Both the position numbers and the translations under genes were made by a program. Of a stretch of 64,000 bases of DNA, positions 25,672 through 33,570 are shown piece after piece. This stretch comes from Arcticibacterium luteifluviistationis (lineage in GTDB: Bacteria > Bacteroidota > Bacteroidia > Cytophagales > Spirosomataceae), in NCBI RefSeq assembly GCF_003258705.1, contig NZ_CP029480.1, positions 2,108,001-2,172,000 on the forward strand, written 5' to 3'. The notes beneath the pieces are model-generated. The model was not told where the DNA came from. It searched no databases and saw only the letters and a list, made by a program, of their open reading frames with translations. Position 1 is the stretch's first letter. The number at the start of each line of letters is the position of its first letter.

Positions 25672-28600
25672 TTAAAAATCAAAAGAGGCCGACATCGTGT
25701 ACATTCTAGAAGAAGGGTAACGTCCGTTGTCAAAACCAGGAACGCCACCAGATGTACCTACTTCAGGATCATACCCTGAATACTTGGTAAACGTAAATGC
25801 ATTTTGAACACCTGCCGTTATTTTCACACCATTCATCGGAATGTATTTTTTCAAAACAGACCTTGGTACATAATAACTCAACTGAATATTTTTGATTCTT
25901 ATATAAGACCCATCTTCCACAAAACTGTCAGTAGCACGTCCACTGTTACCATAACTTGTTCCTGAGATTCTAGGAACGCTGGTTCCTGGATTTAACAAAG
26001 TCAAAGTTTCGTCTAATTCTGTTCCGCTTGGTCTAGCAAAAGTTACCGCCTCTTGGTATGCTCCATGTATGTAATTTCTGAAAGCACTGTTGTCAAACCT
26101 CAACTGGTTGAAAACTTGGTTTCCGTAAACCCCTTGAGTAAACACATTAAGTTCAAATCCTTTATAAGATAATGAATTTGAAAAACCGAAAGTAAACTTA
26201 GGCCAAGGGTTACCAATAAAGGTTCTGTCTTTATCATCAATCACCTGAATATTTTCGCCTAATGCAGCGTCGTAATACTCCGTATTGTCAAGATTTTTGT
26301 ATTTAACATCACCTACCCACGCTTGCTCGTAGTCCACATGTATTCCTGTAGGAAGTGCAGCGGTAGTTAAATCATTATAATCTTCTATCAAGCCGTCTGC
26401 CTCATAACCATAAAACTGAAACAATGGCTGACCAACTATTGAACGAGAAATTACTCTAGTGTACCATGGGAACCTGTCAATGATGGCTCTGTCTGTATTA
26501 AGTTTTAACAGCTTGTTTCTGTCAAAAGAGATATTGAAATCACTTCTCCATGTTAAGTCGCTAGACTTTTGACCTCTGATAGGCGTAGTATTAAGAGCAA
26601 TTCCAAAACCTCTATTTTCCATGTCTCCAATGTTTACAACTGGAGCACCAATGCTACCCTGTCCTACTGTACCTGCATAAGCCGGTAATGGTAAGTCGGT
26701 AATCAAATCCGTTGTTTTTCTTAGATAGGCATCAAACACAACTTGAACTCGGTCATTCAGCATATTCATGTCAAAACCAACATTGTAGGTTGTCGTGTTT
26801 TCCCACTTAATATCTGGATTTGGAAATCTAGCTGCTAAGAAACCTTGACCAGACTGTGTAGCAGCCGTGCTTAAAGGAGCATAAGTGTTCTTTCCCCAAT
26901 ATTGGTTTCCGGTAGTACCTACCTCAAACCTCATTTTCAAGTCGTTTATGAAAGTTACATTTTCCATAAAGCTTTCATTAGAAACTCTCCATGCTGCAGA
27001 AAGAGAAGGGAAGAAACCCCATCTGTTATTAGGTCCAAAGTATGAAGATGCATCCGCTCTGAATGTTCCTTGAACTATATATTTATCACTATAAACATAA
27101 CCTAACCTTGTAAAATATGACTCTTGAGAGTTATCATCTCTTCTACTTCCACTTAAAGAAGTTTTAGGGTCACCAAGGCTCAACTCAGAAAGTGCATTGT
27201 TTGTAAAACCTGTTACTCTACCAGAAAGCTGCTCATTGAAAGAGTACTGAGCCTCATGCCCAACTATAACATTTACACTATGTTTTTCTAAAAGTGTTTT
27301 GCTATAATTGATTCTTTGGTTTGCACTCCAGAAATAATTATTACCACTGTATCGCTCTGAAGTAGAAATTGGGTTAACGGCTCCTTGCGTAAGATCGTTT
27401 GTTCCAAAAGAGTACGAAGGTCTAAAAATAGCTCTTGTGTCTGTTCCATAATTTCCGTTAAACTCCGCATGGAAGGTAAAGTCTTTCAAGAAAGTTAAGT
27501 CTCCGTAAAGTGTTCCAAATGCCGTCATACGCTTAAACTCATTACTATTAGTATAAGCAAGAGCTACTGGATTGGTAATTTTAGCAGAATACCTGCCAGG
27601 AATTACATCTTGCGGTCCACCAAAAGTACCGTCAGGGTTATATACTGGAGCATTAGGCGACTGACGAATAGCTGTGCTTATGACATTATCCTCATTTATA
27701 GACAACTTCTCTTCTGTTCCTGATAAAGAAAGGTTAGTTCCTATTTTCAAATACTTTCTAGCTTGGCTCTCTAGGTTTATTCTAAAAGACTTTCTGTTAA
27801 AACCTGAATTTGGGGCAATTCCCTCTTGGTTCATAAGTTCCGTAGAAATGTAGTACGTCATTTTATCGGTACCGCCACTCATAGAAAACTGCTGCTTTTT
27901 CATGGCTGCCGTATTAAATAAAGCCGACTGCCAGTTAGTACCCATTCCTAATATAGACGGGTCAGAAAATTCCATGTTATGACCATAGCCTACTTCATCA
28001 GCCCAAGCATTACTATAAACAGCATACTCTTGAAGATTCATCATTGGAAGCTGATTAGGAAGCGACTGAAAATTATACATGGTAGTAAAGTTCACTTTTG
28101 CGTCACCAGCCTTACCCTTTTTGGTGGTAATTACAATAACACCATTAGATGCCTTAGAACCATAAATAGACTGAGCAGAAGGTCCACTCAAAACGTTCAT
28201 AGATGCTATATCGTCAGGGTTGATGGAAGACAGAATATTAGATTGACCGTCAGAACCTATTCCTTGGCTAGGCCCATCTTGAGGAATGATTTGTACTCCG
28301 TCAATCACATACATTGGTTGGTTATTCCCATTTATAGTTGACAAACCTCTAATGTAAACTGCGGCAGCACCTCCTGGTTTTCCTGAGTTACTTGCCACAA
28401 ATACGTTTGGTGCTCTACCTTGTAATGCTTGGTCTAGCGTAGTATTTACCGTTTTCTTTAACTCTGACTCGCCAATATTGGTTTGAGCACCAGAAAGCAA
28501 ACGCTTACTAGTGGAACCATAACCTACCACCACAATCTCGTCTAAAGAGTTAGTACTCTCTCTCAGCGTAACGTCTATGATACTTTGATTTCCAACCTTG

Positions 28601-28893
28601 ATTTCTTCTTTATCAAAACCAATGGAAGAAATAACCAAGATATCAGAGCTACTCGCTTCAATGGTGTAATTTCCGTCAATGTTAGTCACCGCTCCTCTGC
28701 TAGAACCTTTTACTAACACACTGGTGCTAGGAACACCCTCGCCGTCTTCACTTGTTACTTTACCAGAAACTTTTCTAGTACCACTTTGACCAAAACTCTC
28801 CGCTGGAATAAGAAAAACCAACGAAGCCATCACTAATAAATAGGTGGTTTTGAACCCTCGTAGCAAATAACTTCTAAGTAGTTTTTTTTGCAT
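25672..28893 (-). CDS. SusC/RagA family TonB-linked outer membrane protein
   Basis: The 1073-aa protein has a signal peptide and a carboxypeptidase-regulatory-like domain (about 42-115; VSGKVTSEDGEGVPSTSVLV). It then has the TonB-box-like DEIVVVGYG near 120, a plug domain with RAPNVFVASNSGKPGGAA and MYVIDGVQI, and a long beta-barrel ending MYTMSASFDF with the terminal aromatic residue. It is the energised transporter of the SusCD complex importing oligosaccharides. It is the first gene of the operon. A -7 box lies about 85 bases upstream. No anti-sigma or ECF sigma gene is adjacent; the closest regulator pair is the divergent two-component system. The glycan is unknown. Confidence 0.97.
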   Translation of the reverse strand: MQKKLLRSYLLRGFKTTYLLVMASLVFLIPAESFGQSGTRKVSGKVTSEDGEGVPSTSVLVKGSSRGAVTNIDGNYTIEASSSDILVISSIGFDKEEIKVGNQSIIDVTLRESTNSLDEIVVVGYGSTSKRLLSGAQTNIGESELKKTVNTTLDQALQGRAPNVFVASNSGKPGGAAAVYIRGLSTINGNNQPMYVIDGVQIIPQDGPSQGIGSDGQSNILSSINPDDIASMNVLSGPSAQSIYGSKASNGVIVITTKKGKAGDAKVNFTTMYNFQSLPNQLPMMNLQEYAVYSNAWADEVGYGHNMEFSDPSILGMGTNWQSALFNTAAMKKQQFSMSGGTDKMTYYISTELMNQEGIAPNSGFNRKSFRINLESQARKYLKIGTNLSLSGTEEKLSINEDNVISTAIRQSPNAPVYNPDGTFGGPQDVIPGRYSAKITNPVALAYTNSNEFKRMTAFGTLYGDLTFLKDFTFHAEFNGNYGTDTRAIFRPSYSFGTNDLTQGAVNPISTSERYSGNNYFWSANQRINYSKTLLEKHSVNVIVGHEAQYSFNEQLSGRVTGFTNNALSELSLGDPKTSLSGSRRDDNSQESYFTRLGYVYSDKYIVQGTFRADASSYFGPNNRWGFFPSLSAAWRVSNESFMENVTFINDLKMRFEVGTTGNQYWGKNTYAPLSTAATQSGQGFLAARFPNPDIKWENTTTYNVGFDMNMLNDRVQVVFDAYLRKTTDLITDLPLPAYAGTVGQGSIGAPVVNIGDMENRGFGIALNTTPIRGQKSSDLTWRSDFNISFDRNKLLKLNTDRAIIDRFPWYTRVISRSIVGQPLFQFYGYEADGLIEDYNDLTTAALPTGIHVDYEQAWVGDVKYKNLDNTEYYDAALGENIQVIDDKDRTFIGNPWPKFTFGFSNSLSYKGFELNVFTQGVYGNQVFNQLRFDNSAFRNYIHGAYQEAVTFARPSGTELDETLTLLNPGTSVPRISGTSYGNSGRATDSFVEDGSYIRIKNIQLSYYVPRSVLKKYIPMNGVKITAGVQNAFTFTKYSGYDPEVGTSGGVPGFDNGRYPSSRMYTMSASFDF

Positions 28894-28974
28894 ATAATTA
28901 AAATTAAGATTGAAATTAAGGTTTGTACAGTCTAAGTGCTGAAGTTTCGAGCTTCCTCACTTGTTAATAAAGTA

Positions 28975-28982
28975 CAAATTTA
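28975..28982 (-). promoter_or_regulatory. Bacteroidota -7 box TAAATTTG for the SusCD operon
   Basis: On the minus strand TAAATTTG matches TAnnTTTG and lies 81 bases before the susC start codon. Confidence 0.45.
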
Positions 28983-29072
28983 CCTCCTATTTATACCAAT
29001 TGAGTAGTGGTATTCCCCCATTTTCAAAACTCAGGGTTTACCCTTGGTTTTGATTTTGAATAAGTCAAAAAA

Positions 29073-30809
29073 CTAGGTTAACGGAATAGAAATAGTGATT
29101 GAAGTGCCTGTTGCGTGGTCTGAATGAAGGTTTAGCAAACCCTGTAAATAGTCTATTCTAGAACGAATATTATTCCAGCCGCTAGAGCCTTCTTTTATTT
29201 CTGTTTCATCAAAACCCTTCCCATCATCTTCTACAGTCAAATTGACCGTTTCATCAGAAAAAATTATTTGGACTAAAATTTCATTGGCATCCGCATGTTT
29301 CAACGAGTTAGTCAAAAGCTCTTGAATGATTCTGTAAATCATCAAGTTTTTGTTTTTACCCAAATCTACTGGTTCTCCAAAATGCTCAAAAATGATATTG
29401 GGCTGAATATTATTCTGTTTGAATACAAAATCTTGAAGGGCTTTCACCAATCCAAAATTGGTAAGATTACTTGGCTGCATGTTACTGGAAATATTTCTTA
29501 GCTCCGAACAGGCATCATCTAGCATAACCACGGTATTTTCTTGGGTCAGGCCTTTGCCCATTAAGATTTTAATTCTAGATAACATTGTCCCCAATCCGTC
29601 ATGAAGTTCTTGGGCTATTCGCTCTCTTTCTTTCTCTTGACCTTCTATTAAGGCATTTAAGGTACTAATCTGATTATTCTTATTAGCGTGATTTACCTCC
29701 AATTGGTTAATGGCACGCTTATTCATAAAGGCTATACCCAATAGTATTAAGATTAGTAAAGTAAGAAACAAGACACCCACATACATCTGCTGACGGGTTT
29801 CCAATTTGTCAATTTCATTCTCTGCCAACTTCTTTTCCAAAGCTAGCTTAGTCACCATTATCCGCTCATTTTCTATTAGATTATAATCGCTAAAAGACCT
29901 TAGGTCTGATTCTATCTTAGAATTATAAATCTTCTCAACTGTTTCTAAAGTTAGGTTGGCATATTTATGAGCATTGGCATAGTCTTTTTTTAAGGTATAA
30001 TAGTCCTCAAGGTTATCATAAATCTCCTTTTTAAGTTGATAAAGTATTTCGCTATTCTCTACTATTTTTAAACCTTTCAATAGAGCTTCTAATCTTTTCT
30101 CATCTTGCTGCTTGGCCTTGTAACAAATAGATTTAAAGAAAAAAGAAAGCCCTTCAATCCAATCAATTTTTAACCTATGCCCTATTTCATAACTAATATC
30201 AGCGTGAATTAAAGCCTTGTCAAACTGCTTTCTCCTTGAATAATAATCTGCGTATGAAGAGTGTATCCTCCCCTCATAGGAATCATTCTTAACTTCTTCA
30301 TTCAGCATTTCTGCCCGCTGAAGTTTTTCTAATACATGGTCAAAGCTATTAGCATGTATATCTATATTCGCTAAGTTTATTAAATGTCCCATCTCTAATG
30401 ATGGCCAGTCGTTATCTCTGAAATAAATGACTGCACTCTCTATATAGTCTTTGGCATATTTCTTAATGTACGCCCTCCCCATATAGTAAGAGCCAATAGC
30501 TCCTCGTATGTTATAATAGTCTATGGAGTCTCCCACAGCCAAGAAAAACTCCATGCTTTTATGTAGCGTTGCCATTGGTGAAATATCAGGTACAACGGAA
30601 TTCTCCTCATTTTTGGAGTAACTCCAATAAGTAAAAGCTAAACCAAGTGTATCTTTTTCGGTTTCATACTTTTGTAGCAAGCTGTCAAGTTGTACCTTGG
30701 TAAATGTCTGACTCCAGTCCGGATATTGGTCTTGAGCAATAGAACAGTTACAGCTTAAAAAGCCGATAAAAAAGACCGCTATTAAATAGATTTTGGAACA
30801 GAACCTCAT
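29073..30809 (-). CDS. Sensor histidine kinase, NarL/LuxR type, with periplasmic TPR domain
   Basis: The 578-aa protein has an N-terminal signal peptide and a helical TPR-like sensor region (about 40-320). A coiled-coil and one membrane segment (about 342-363; VGVLFLTLLILILLGIAFM) follow. Next come a HisKA_3 dimerisation helix with the phospho-acceptor H403 in RIAQELHDGLG and an HATPase domain (QELLTNSLKHADANE, VEDDGKGFD). This is the common Bacteroidota class of TPR sensor kinases paired with LuxR-type regulators. It is divergent from the response regulator gene with only 36 bases between starts. Confidence 0.93.
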   Translation of the reverse strand: MRFCSKIYLIAVFFIGFLSCNCSIAQDQYPDWSQTFTKVQLDSLLQKYETEKDTLGLAFTYWSYSKNEENSVVPDISPMATLHKSMEFFLAVGDSIDYYNIRGAIGSYYMGRAYIKKYAKDYIESAVIYFRDNDWPSLEMGHLINLANIDIHANSFDHVLEKLQRAEMLNEEVKNDSYEGRIHSSYADYYSRRKQFDKALIHADISYEIGHRLKIDWIEGLSFFFKSICYKAKQQDEKRLEALLKGLKIVENSEILYQLKKEIYDNLEDYYTLKKDYANAHKYANLTLETVEKIYNSKIESDLRSFSDYNLIENERIMVTKLALEKKLAENEIDKLETRQQMYVGVLFLTLLILILLGIAFMNKRAINQLEVNHANKNNQISTLNALIEGQEKERERIAQELHDGLGTMLSRIKILMGKGLTQENTVVMLDDACSELRNISSNMQPSNLTNFGLVKALQDFVFKQNNIQPNIIFEHFGEPVDLGKNKNLMIYRIIQELLTNSLKHADANEILVQIIFSDETVNLTVEDDGKGFDETEIKEGSSGWNNIRSRIDYLQGLLNLHSDHATGTSITISIPLT

Positions 30810-30845
30810 ACTATTTCCGCTAATGATTCAAACTAAAAAAGTACA

Positions 30846-31487
30846 ATGATAAGGGTATTATTGGTAGATGACCATAAAATTTTCACAGAAGGTGTGGCTT
30901 CACTACTTCAAAATGAGTCTGACTTTGAGGTAGTAGGTGAATGTCAGAATGCTGCTCAAGTAAAAACTACCCTTAAAGAAAAAGCGATTGATGTGGTACT
31001 GCTTGACATTAATTTAGGTGAAGATAGCGGCTTAAACGTGTGCAACTACATTGTAGAAAAACATCCTGAAGTTAAAGTGCTAGCCATGTCAATGTATAAT
31101 GACGAGAGCTTCATTACCAAAATGATGAAAAACGGGGCTTCTGGCTACATCTTAAAAAATACGGGTGGTGAAGAATTACTTAAAGCTTTAAGAACCGTAT
31201 TTAAAGGTGAAAACTATCAAAGTAAGGAAGTTACAGACATTATTATGCTAAGCCTTTCTCGTCAAAAAGCACCAGAAAAAAACCTGTATGAGCTACGGTT
31301 TACCAGGAGAGAAAAAGAGGTTTTAGAATTAGTGGCCAAAGGTAAAACCACCAAAGAAATAGCCTCCGACCTATTTATAAGTATTAAAACGGTAGAAACA
31401 CATAGAAGTAACCTGCTTTCTAAGTTTGAGGTGAAAAATATGATTAGCCTGCTAAAGTTGGCTATGGAGTATGGCTATATAAAGTAG
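30846..31487 (+). CDS. Response regulator, NarL/LuxR family
   Basis: The 213-aa protein has an N-terminal receiver domain with acidic pair D8/D9, phospho-acceptor D54 (VVLLDINLGE) and the conserved Lys in YILKNTG. A LuxR-type helix-turn-helix (about 148-210; TRREKEVLELVAKGKTTKEIA, then SIKTVETHRSNLLSKF) follows. It is surely the partner of the divergent TPR sensor kinase. Its targets are unknown; the SusCD operon transcribed away on the other side of the kinase is a candidate. Confidence 0.95.
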   Translation: MIRVLLVDDHKIFTEGVASLLQNESDFEVVGECQNAAQVKTTLKEKAIDVVLLDINLGEDSGLNVCNYIVEKHPEVKVLAMSMYNDESFITKMMKNGASGYILKNTGGEELLKALRTVFKGENYQSKEVTDIIMLSLSRQKAPEKNLYELRFTRREKEVLELVAKGKTTKEIASDLFISIKTVETHRSNLLSKFEVKNMISLLKLAMEYGYIK

Positions 31488-31509
31488 AAGCGTTTTTTCA
31501 TTTTCCATT

Positions 31510-31918
31510 AACCGATGTTTTGTCCCTAAGGGACATCTTCTCATCACCTTCTTTTTTACCGATGTTTCGTCCCGATGGGACTCCTTTATTACGGACTAAT
31601 ATTGATTTCTACCAAATATTTTGTCCCTAAGGGACACCCTTATCATCACCTTTCTTTTTACCCATGTGTTTCGTCCCGATGGACACCCTCATCATCACCT
31701 TCTTTTTACCGATGTTTCGTCCCGATGGGACTCCTTTATTACGGACTAATATTAATTTCTACCAATATTTTGTCCCTACGGGACATCCTTATCACTTTTC
31801 TTTTTACCGATGTTTAGTCCCTATGGGACTTGCTTTGATAATTCGCTTTTGTTCTACCAATGTGTCGTCCCTAACGGGACTTTCTTTTGGAGCTAACGAC
31901 GTTTTGTCCCTATGGGAC
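31510..31918 (+). repeat. Nine-unit tandem hairpin array, period about 39-54 bp
   Basis: GTCCC-loop-GGGAC units start at 31522, 31569, 31623, 31673, 31719, 31772, 31817, 31867 and 31906. Loops are TAA, GAT, TAC, TAT or TAAC; the unit at 31673 has lost one G. Units are preceded by ACCGATGTTT- or ACCAATATTT-like sequence. Longer linkers recur, such as CTCCTTTATTACGGACTAAT at 31581 and 31731, showing block duplication. It is a relative of the array at 16684-17205. Confidence 0.85.
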
Positions 31919-31925
31919 ATAAAAA

Positions 31926-31948
31926 AAAGCCGCTTTTCAGCGGCTTTC
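31926..31948 (-). terminator. Terminator of the Gfo/Idh/MocA gene
   Basis: AAAGCCGCT at 31926-31934 pairs with AGCGGCTTT at 31939-31947. On the minus strand the stem is followed by eight T, 19 bases after the stop of the oxidoreductase gene. Confidence 0.85.
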
Positions 31949-31966
31949 CTTTCTCTTATTTCTATT

Positions 31967-33424
31967 TTATATCAACTTCCAGCCATCACGGTACTTACGA
32001 CCTACAAATTTATTTGCTTCGTCATAATTGGTGACTTTCATATTTTCACCATCCCAAAGTAATTTCTTACGGCCTTCAAACTTCGTATCTCTTCCTTTAC
32101 CAGAAGTACTTTCTTGGTAACTTCTTATGGCTAAATTACCCATAATTACCGTTTCAGTTAATGGTCCAGAATAGTCAAAAGAAGACGTTAGTTCTCTATG
32201 CTCCTTACTGCCAAAACCTGCTTTTATAGCCTCTACCCAGCTAGTATGGTGTCCATACTCAGACATACCAACGTTTTTCATGCCGGCATCATAACCCTTA
32301 GGCACTTCTATTATTTCACCAGTGTTTAGGTAAATTTTGGCTCTTTGTCCGTAAGATGTACACACCATTACTCCTTTTTCTCCTTCCATAATTACACCAT
32401 TGGCACTATTTTCATCACCTATACTATGGTCTGCTGGAATAATATTTGGATGGAAAGGTCTGATTCCACCATCTGACCATTGCATAGTTACTTCCTTCTT
32501 ATTTACGGCAGTAGCAGGAAATTTAACCTGAACACTAGATGAAGGTGGGCAACCCTCAGGAATATACTCCGGCACCCAGTCCTTTAAGAAAACTTGTCCT
32601 ACGCTACACTCTACCTCCGTAGGGTAACCTAATTCTAAAACTCTAAAAGCAGGGTCAATCAGGTGACAACCCATGTCTCCTAAAGCTCCCGTTCCAAAAT
32701 CCCACCATCCACGCCATTTGAATGGGTGATAAAGCGGGTGATAATCTACCATAGCGGCAGGTCCTATCCAGGTATCCCAGTTTTTAGCAGATATTCCTTG
32801 TGGAAGTGGCATTTTCTCTGATGGCACAGGAATTCCTTGTGGCCAAACGGGTCTGTTGGTCCAAATACTTACCTTATCTACATCACCTATTAAGCCAGCC
32901 TTAAACCACTCTATCATTTTCTGTTGCTCAGGATTAGATGCTCCCTGGTTACCCATTTGAGAGACAATCTTATGTTTCCTAGCTCCTTCGGTTAGCATCC
33001 TGGCCTCATAAATATTATGTGTTAGTGGCTTTTGAACATACACATGAATACCCTTTTGCATAGCCATCATAGCCGCTACTCCATGATTATGGTCTGGCGT
33101 TGAAATGGTAACTGCGTCAATATCATTCTGCTTATCCAGCATTTCTCTAAAGTCTCTATAAATCTTTGCTTTAGGAAAACGCTTTATAGAGCTAGCCGCC
33201 TCATTTAAGTCAATGTCACATAAGGCTACAATATTCTCAGAACCTTTGTTATAAGCATTATTAATATCACTTGAACCTTTTCCACCTGCACCTATCGCCG
33301 CAATGTTCAATTTGTCACTTGGTGCTTTATAGCCCTTACCAAGTACATGGCGTGGCACTATGTAAAATGAGCCTGCCGCTAAGGCACCTTTCTTAATAAA
33401 ATCTCTTCTGTTATTTTTCTTCAT
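31967..33424 (-). CDS. Gfo/Idh/MocA family oxidoreductase, Tat-exported
   Basis: The 485-aa protein begins with a twin-arginine signal (NNRRDFIKKGALAAGSF) and then a Rossmann domain with IAAIGAGGKG. It continues with DHNHGVAAMMAMQKGIHVYVQKPLTHN, the conserved EKP-like motif in the form QKP, and a C-terminal Gfo/Idh domain with WWDFGTGALGDMGCHLIDPAF. These secreted family members are abundant in sugar-degrading Bacteroidota and Planctomycetota and probably oxidise or epimerise sugars with tightly bound NAD(P). It stands alone with a strong terminator. Confidence 0.92.
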   Translation of the reverse strand: MKKNNRRDFIKKGALAAGSFYIVPRHVLGKGYKAPSDKLNIAAIGAGGKGSSDINNAYNKGSENIVALCDIDLNEAASSIKRFPKAKIYRDFREMLDKQNDIDAVTISTPDHNHGVAAMMAMQKGIHVYVQKPLTHNIYEARMLTEGARKHKIVSQMGNQGASNPEQQKMIEWFKAGLIGDVDKVSIWTNRPVWPQGIPVPSEKMPLPQGISAKNWDTWIGPAAMVDYHPLYHPFKWRGWWDFGTGALGDMGCHLIDPAFRVLELGYPTEVECSVGQVFLKDWVPEYIPEGCPPSSSVQVKFPATAVNKKEVTMQWSDGGIRPFHPNIIPADHSIGDENSANGVIMEGEKGVMVCTSYGQRAKIYLNTGEIIEVPKGYDAGMKNVGMSEYGHHTSWVEAIKAGFGSKEHRELTSSFDYSGPLTETVIMGNLAIRSYQESTSGKGRDTKFEGRKKLLWDGENMKVTNYDEANKFVGRKYRDGWKLI

Positions 33425-33570
33425 AGGGTTTGGGTAATTTCTTTTCTATAAAACTATTTCAATTTTCTCACGATATCAACAACAAGATAGTTATTCTATA
33501 TCAGCAAGTGCAATATGCCTACTTAAAGCACGATTTATTCGACAACAGTCTTTCTAAATCTTTTTCAGAC

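Noticed and set aside
31510-31918. CRISPR array or small protein genes (frames reading FYRCFVPMG-like peptides)
   Set aside because: The frames follow the tandem hairpin repeat itself, have no ribosome site, and linkers are not unique spacers.
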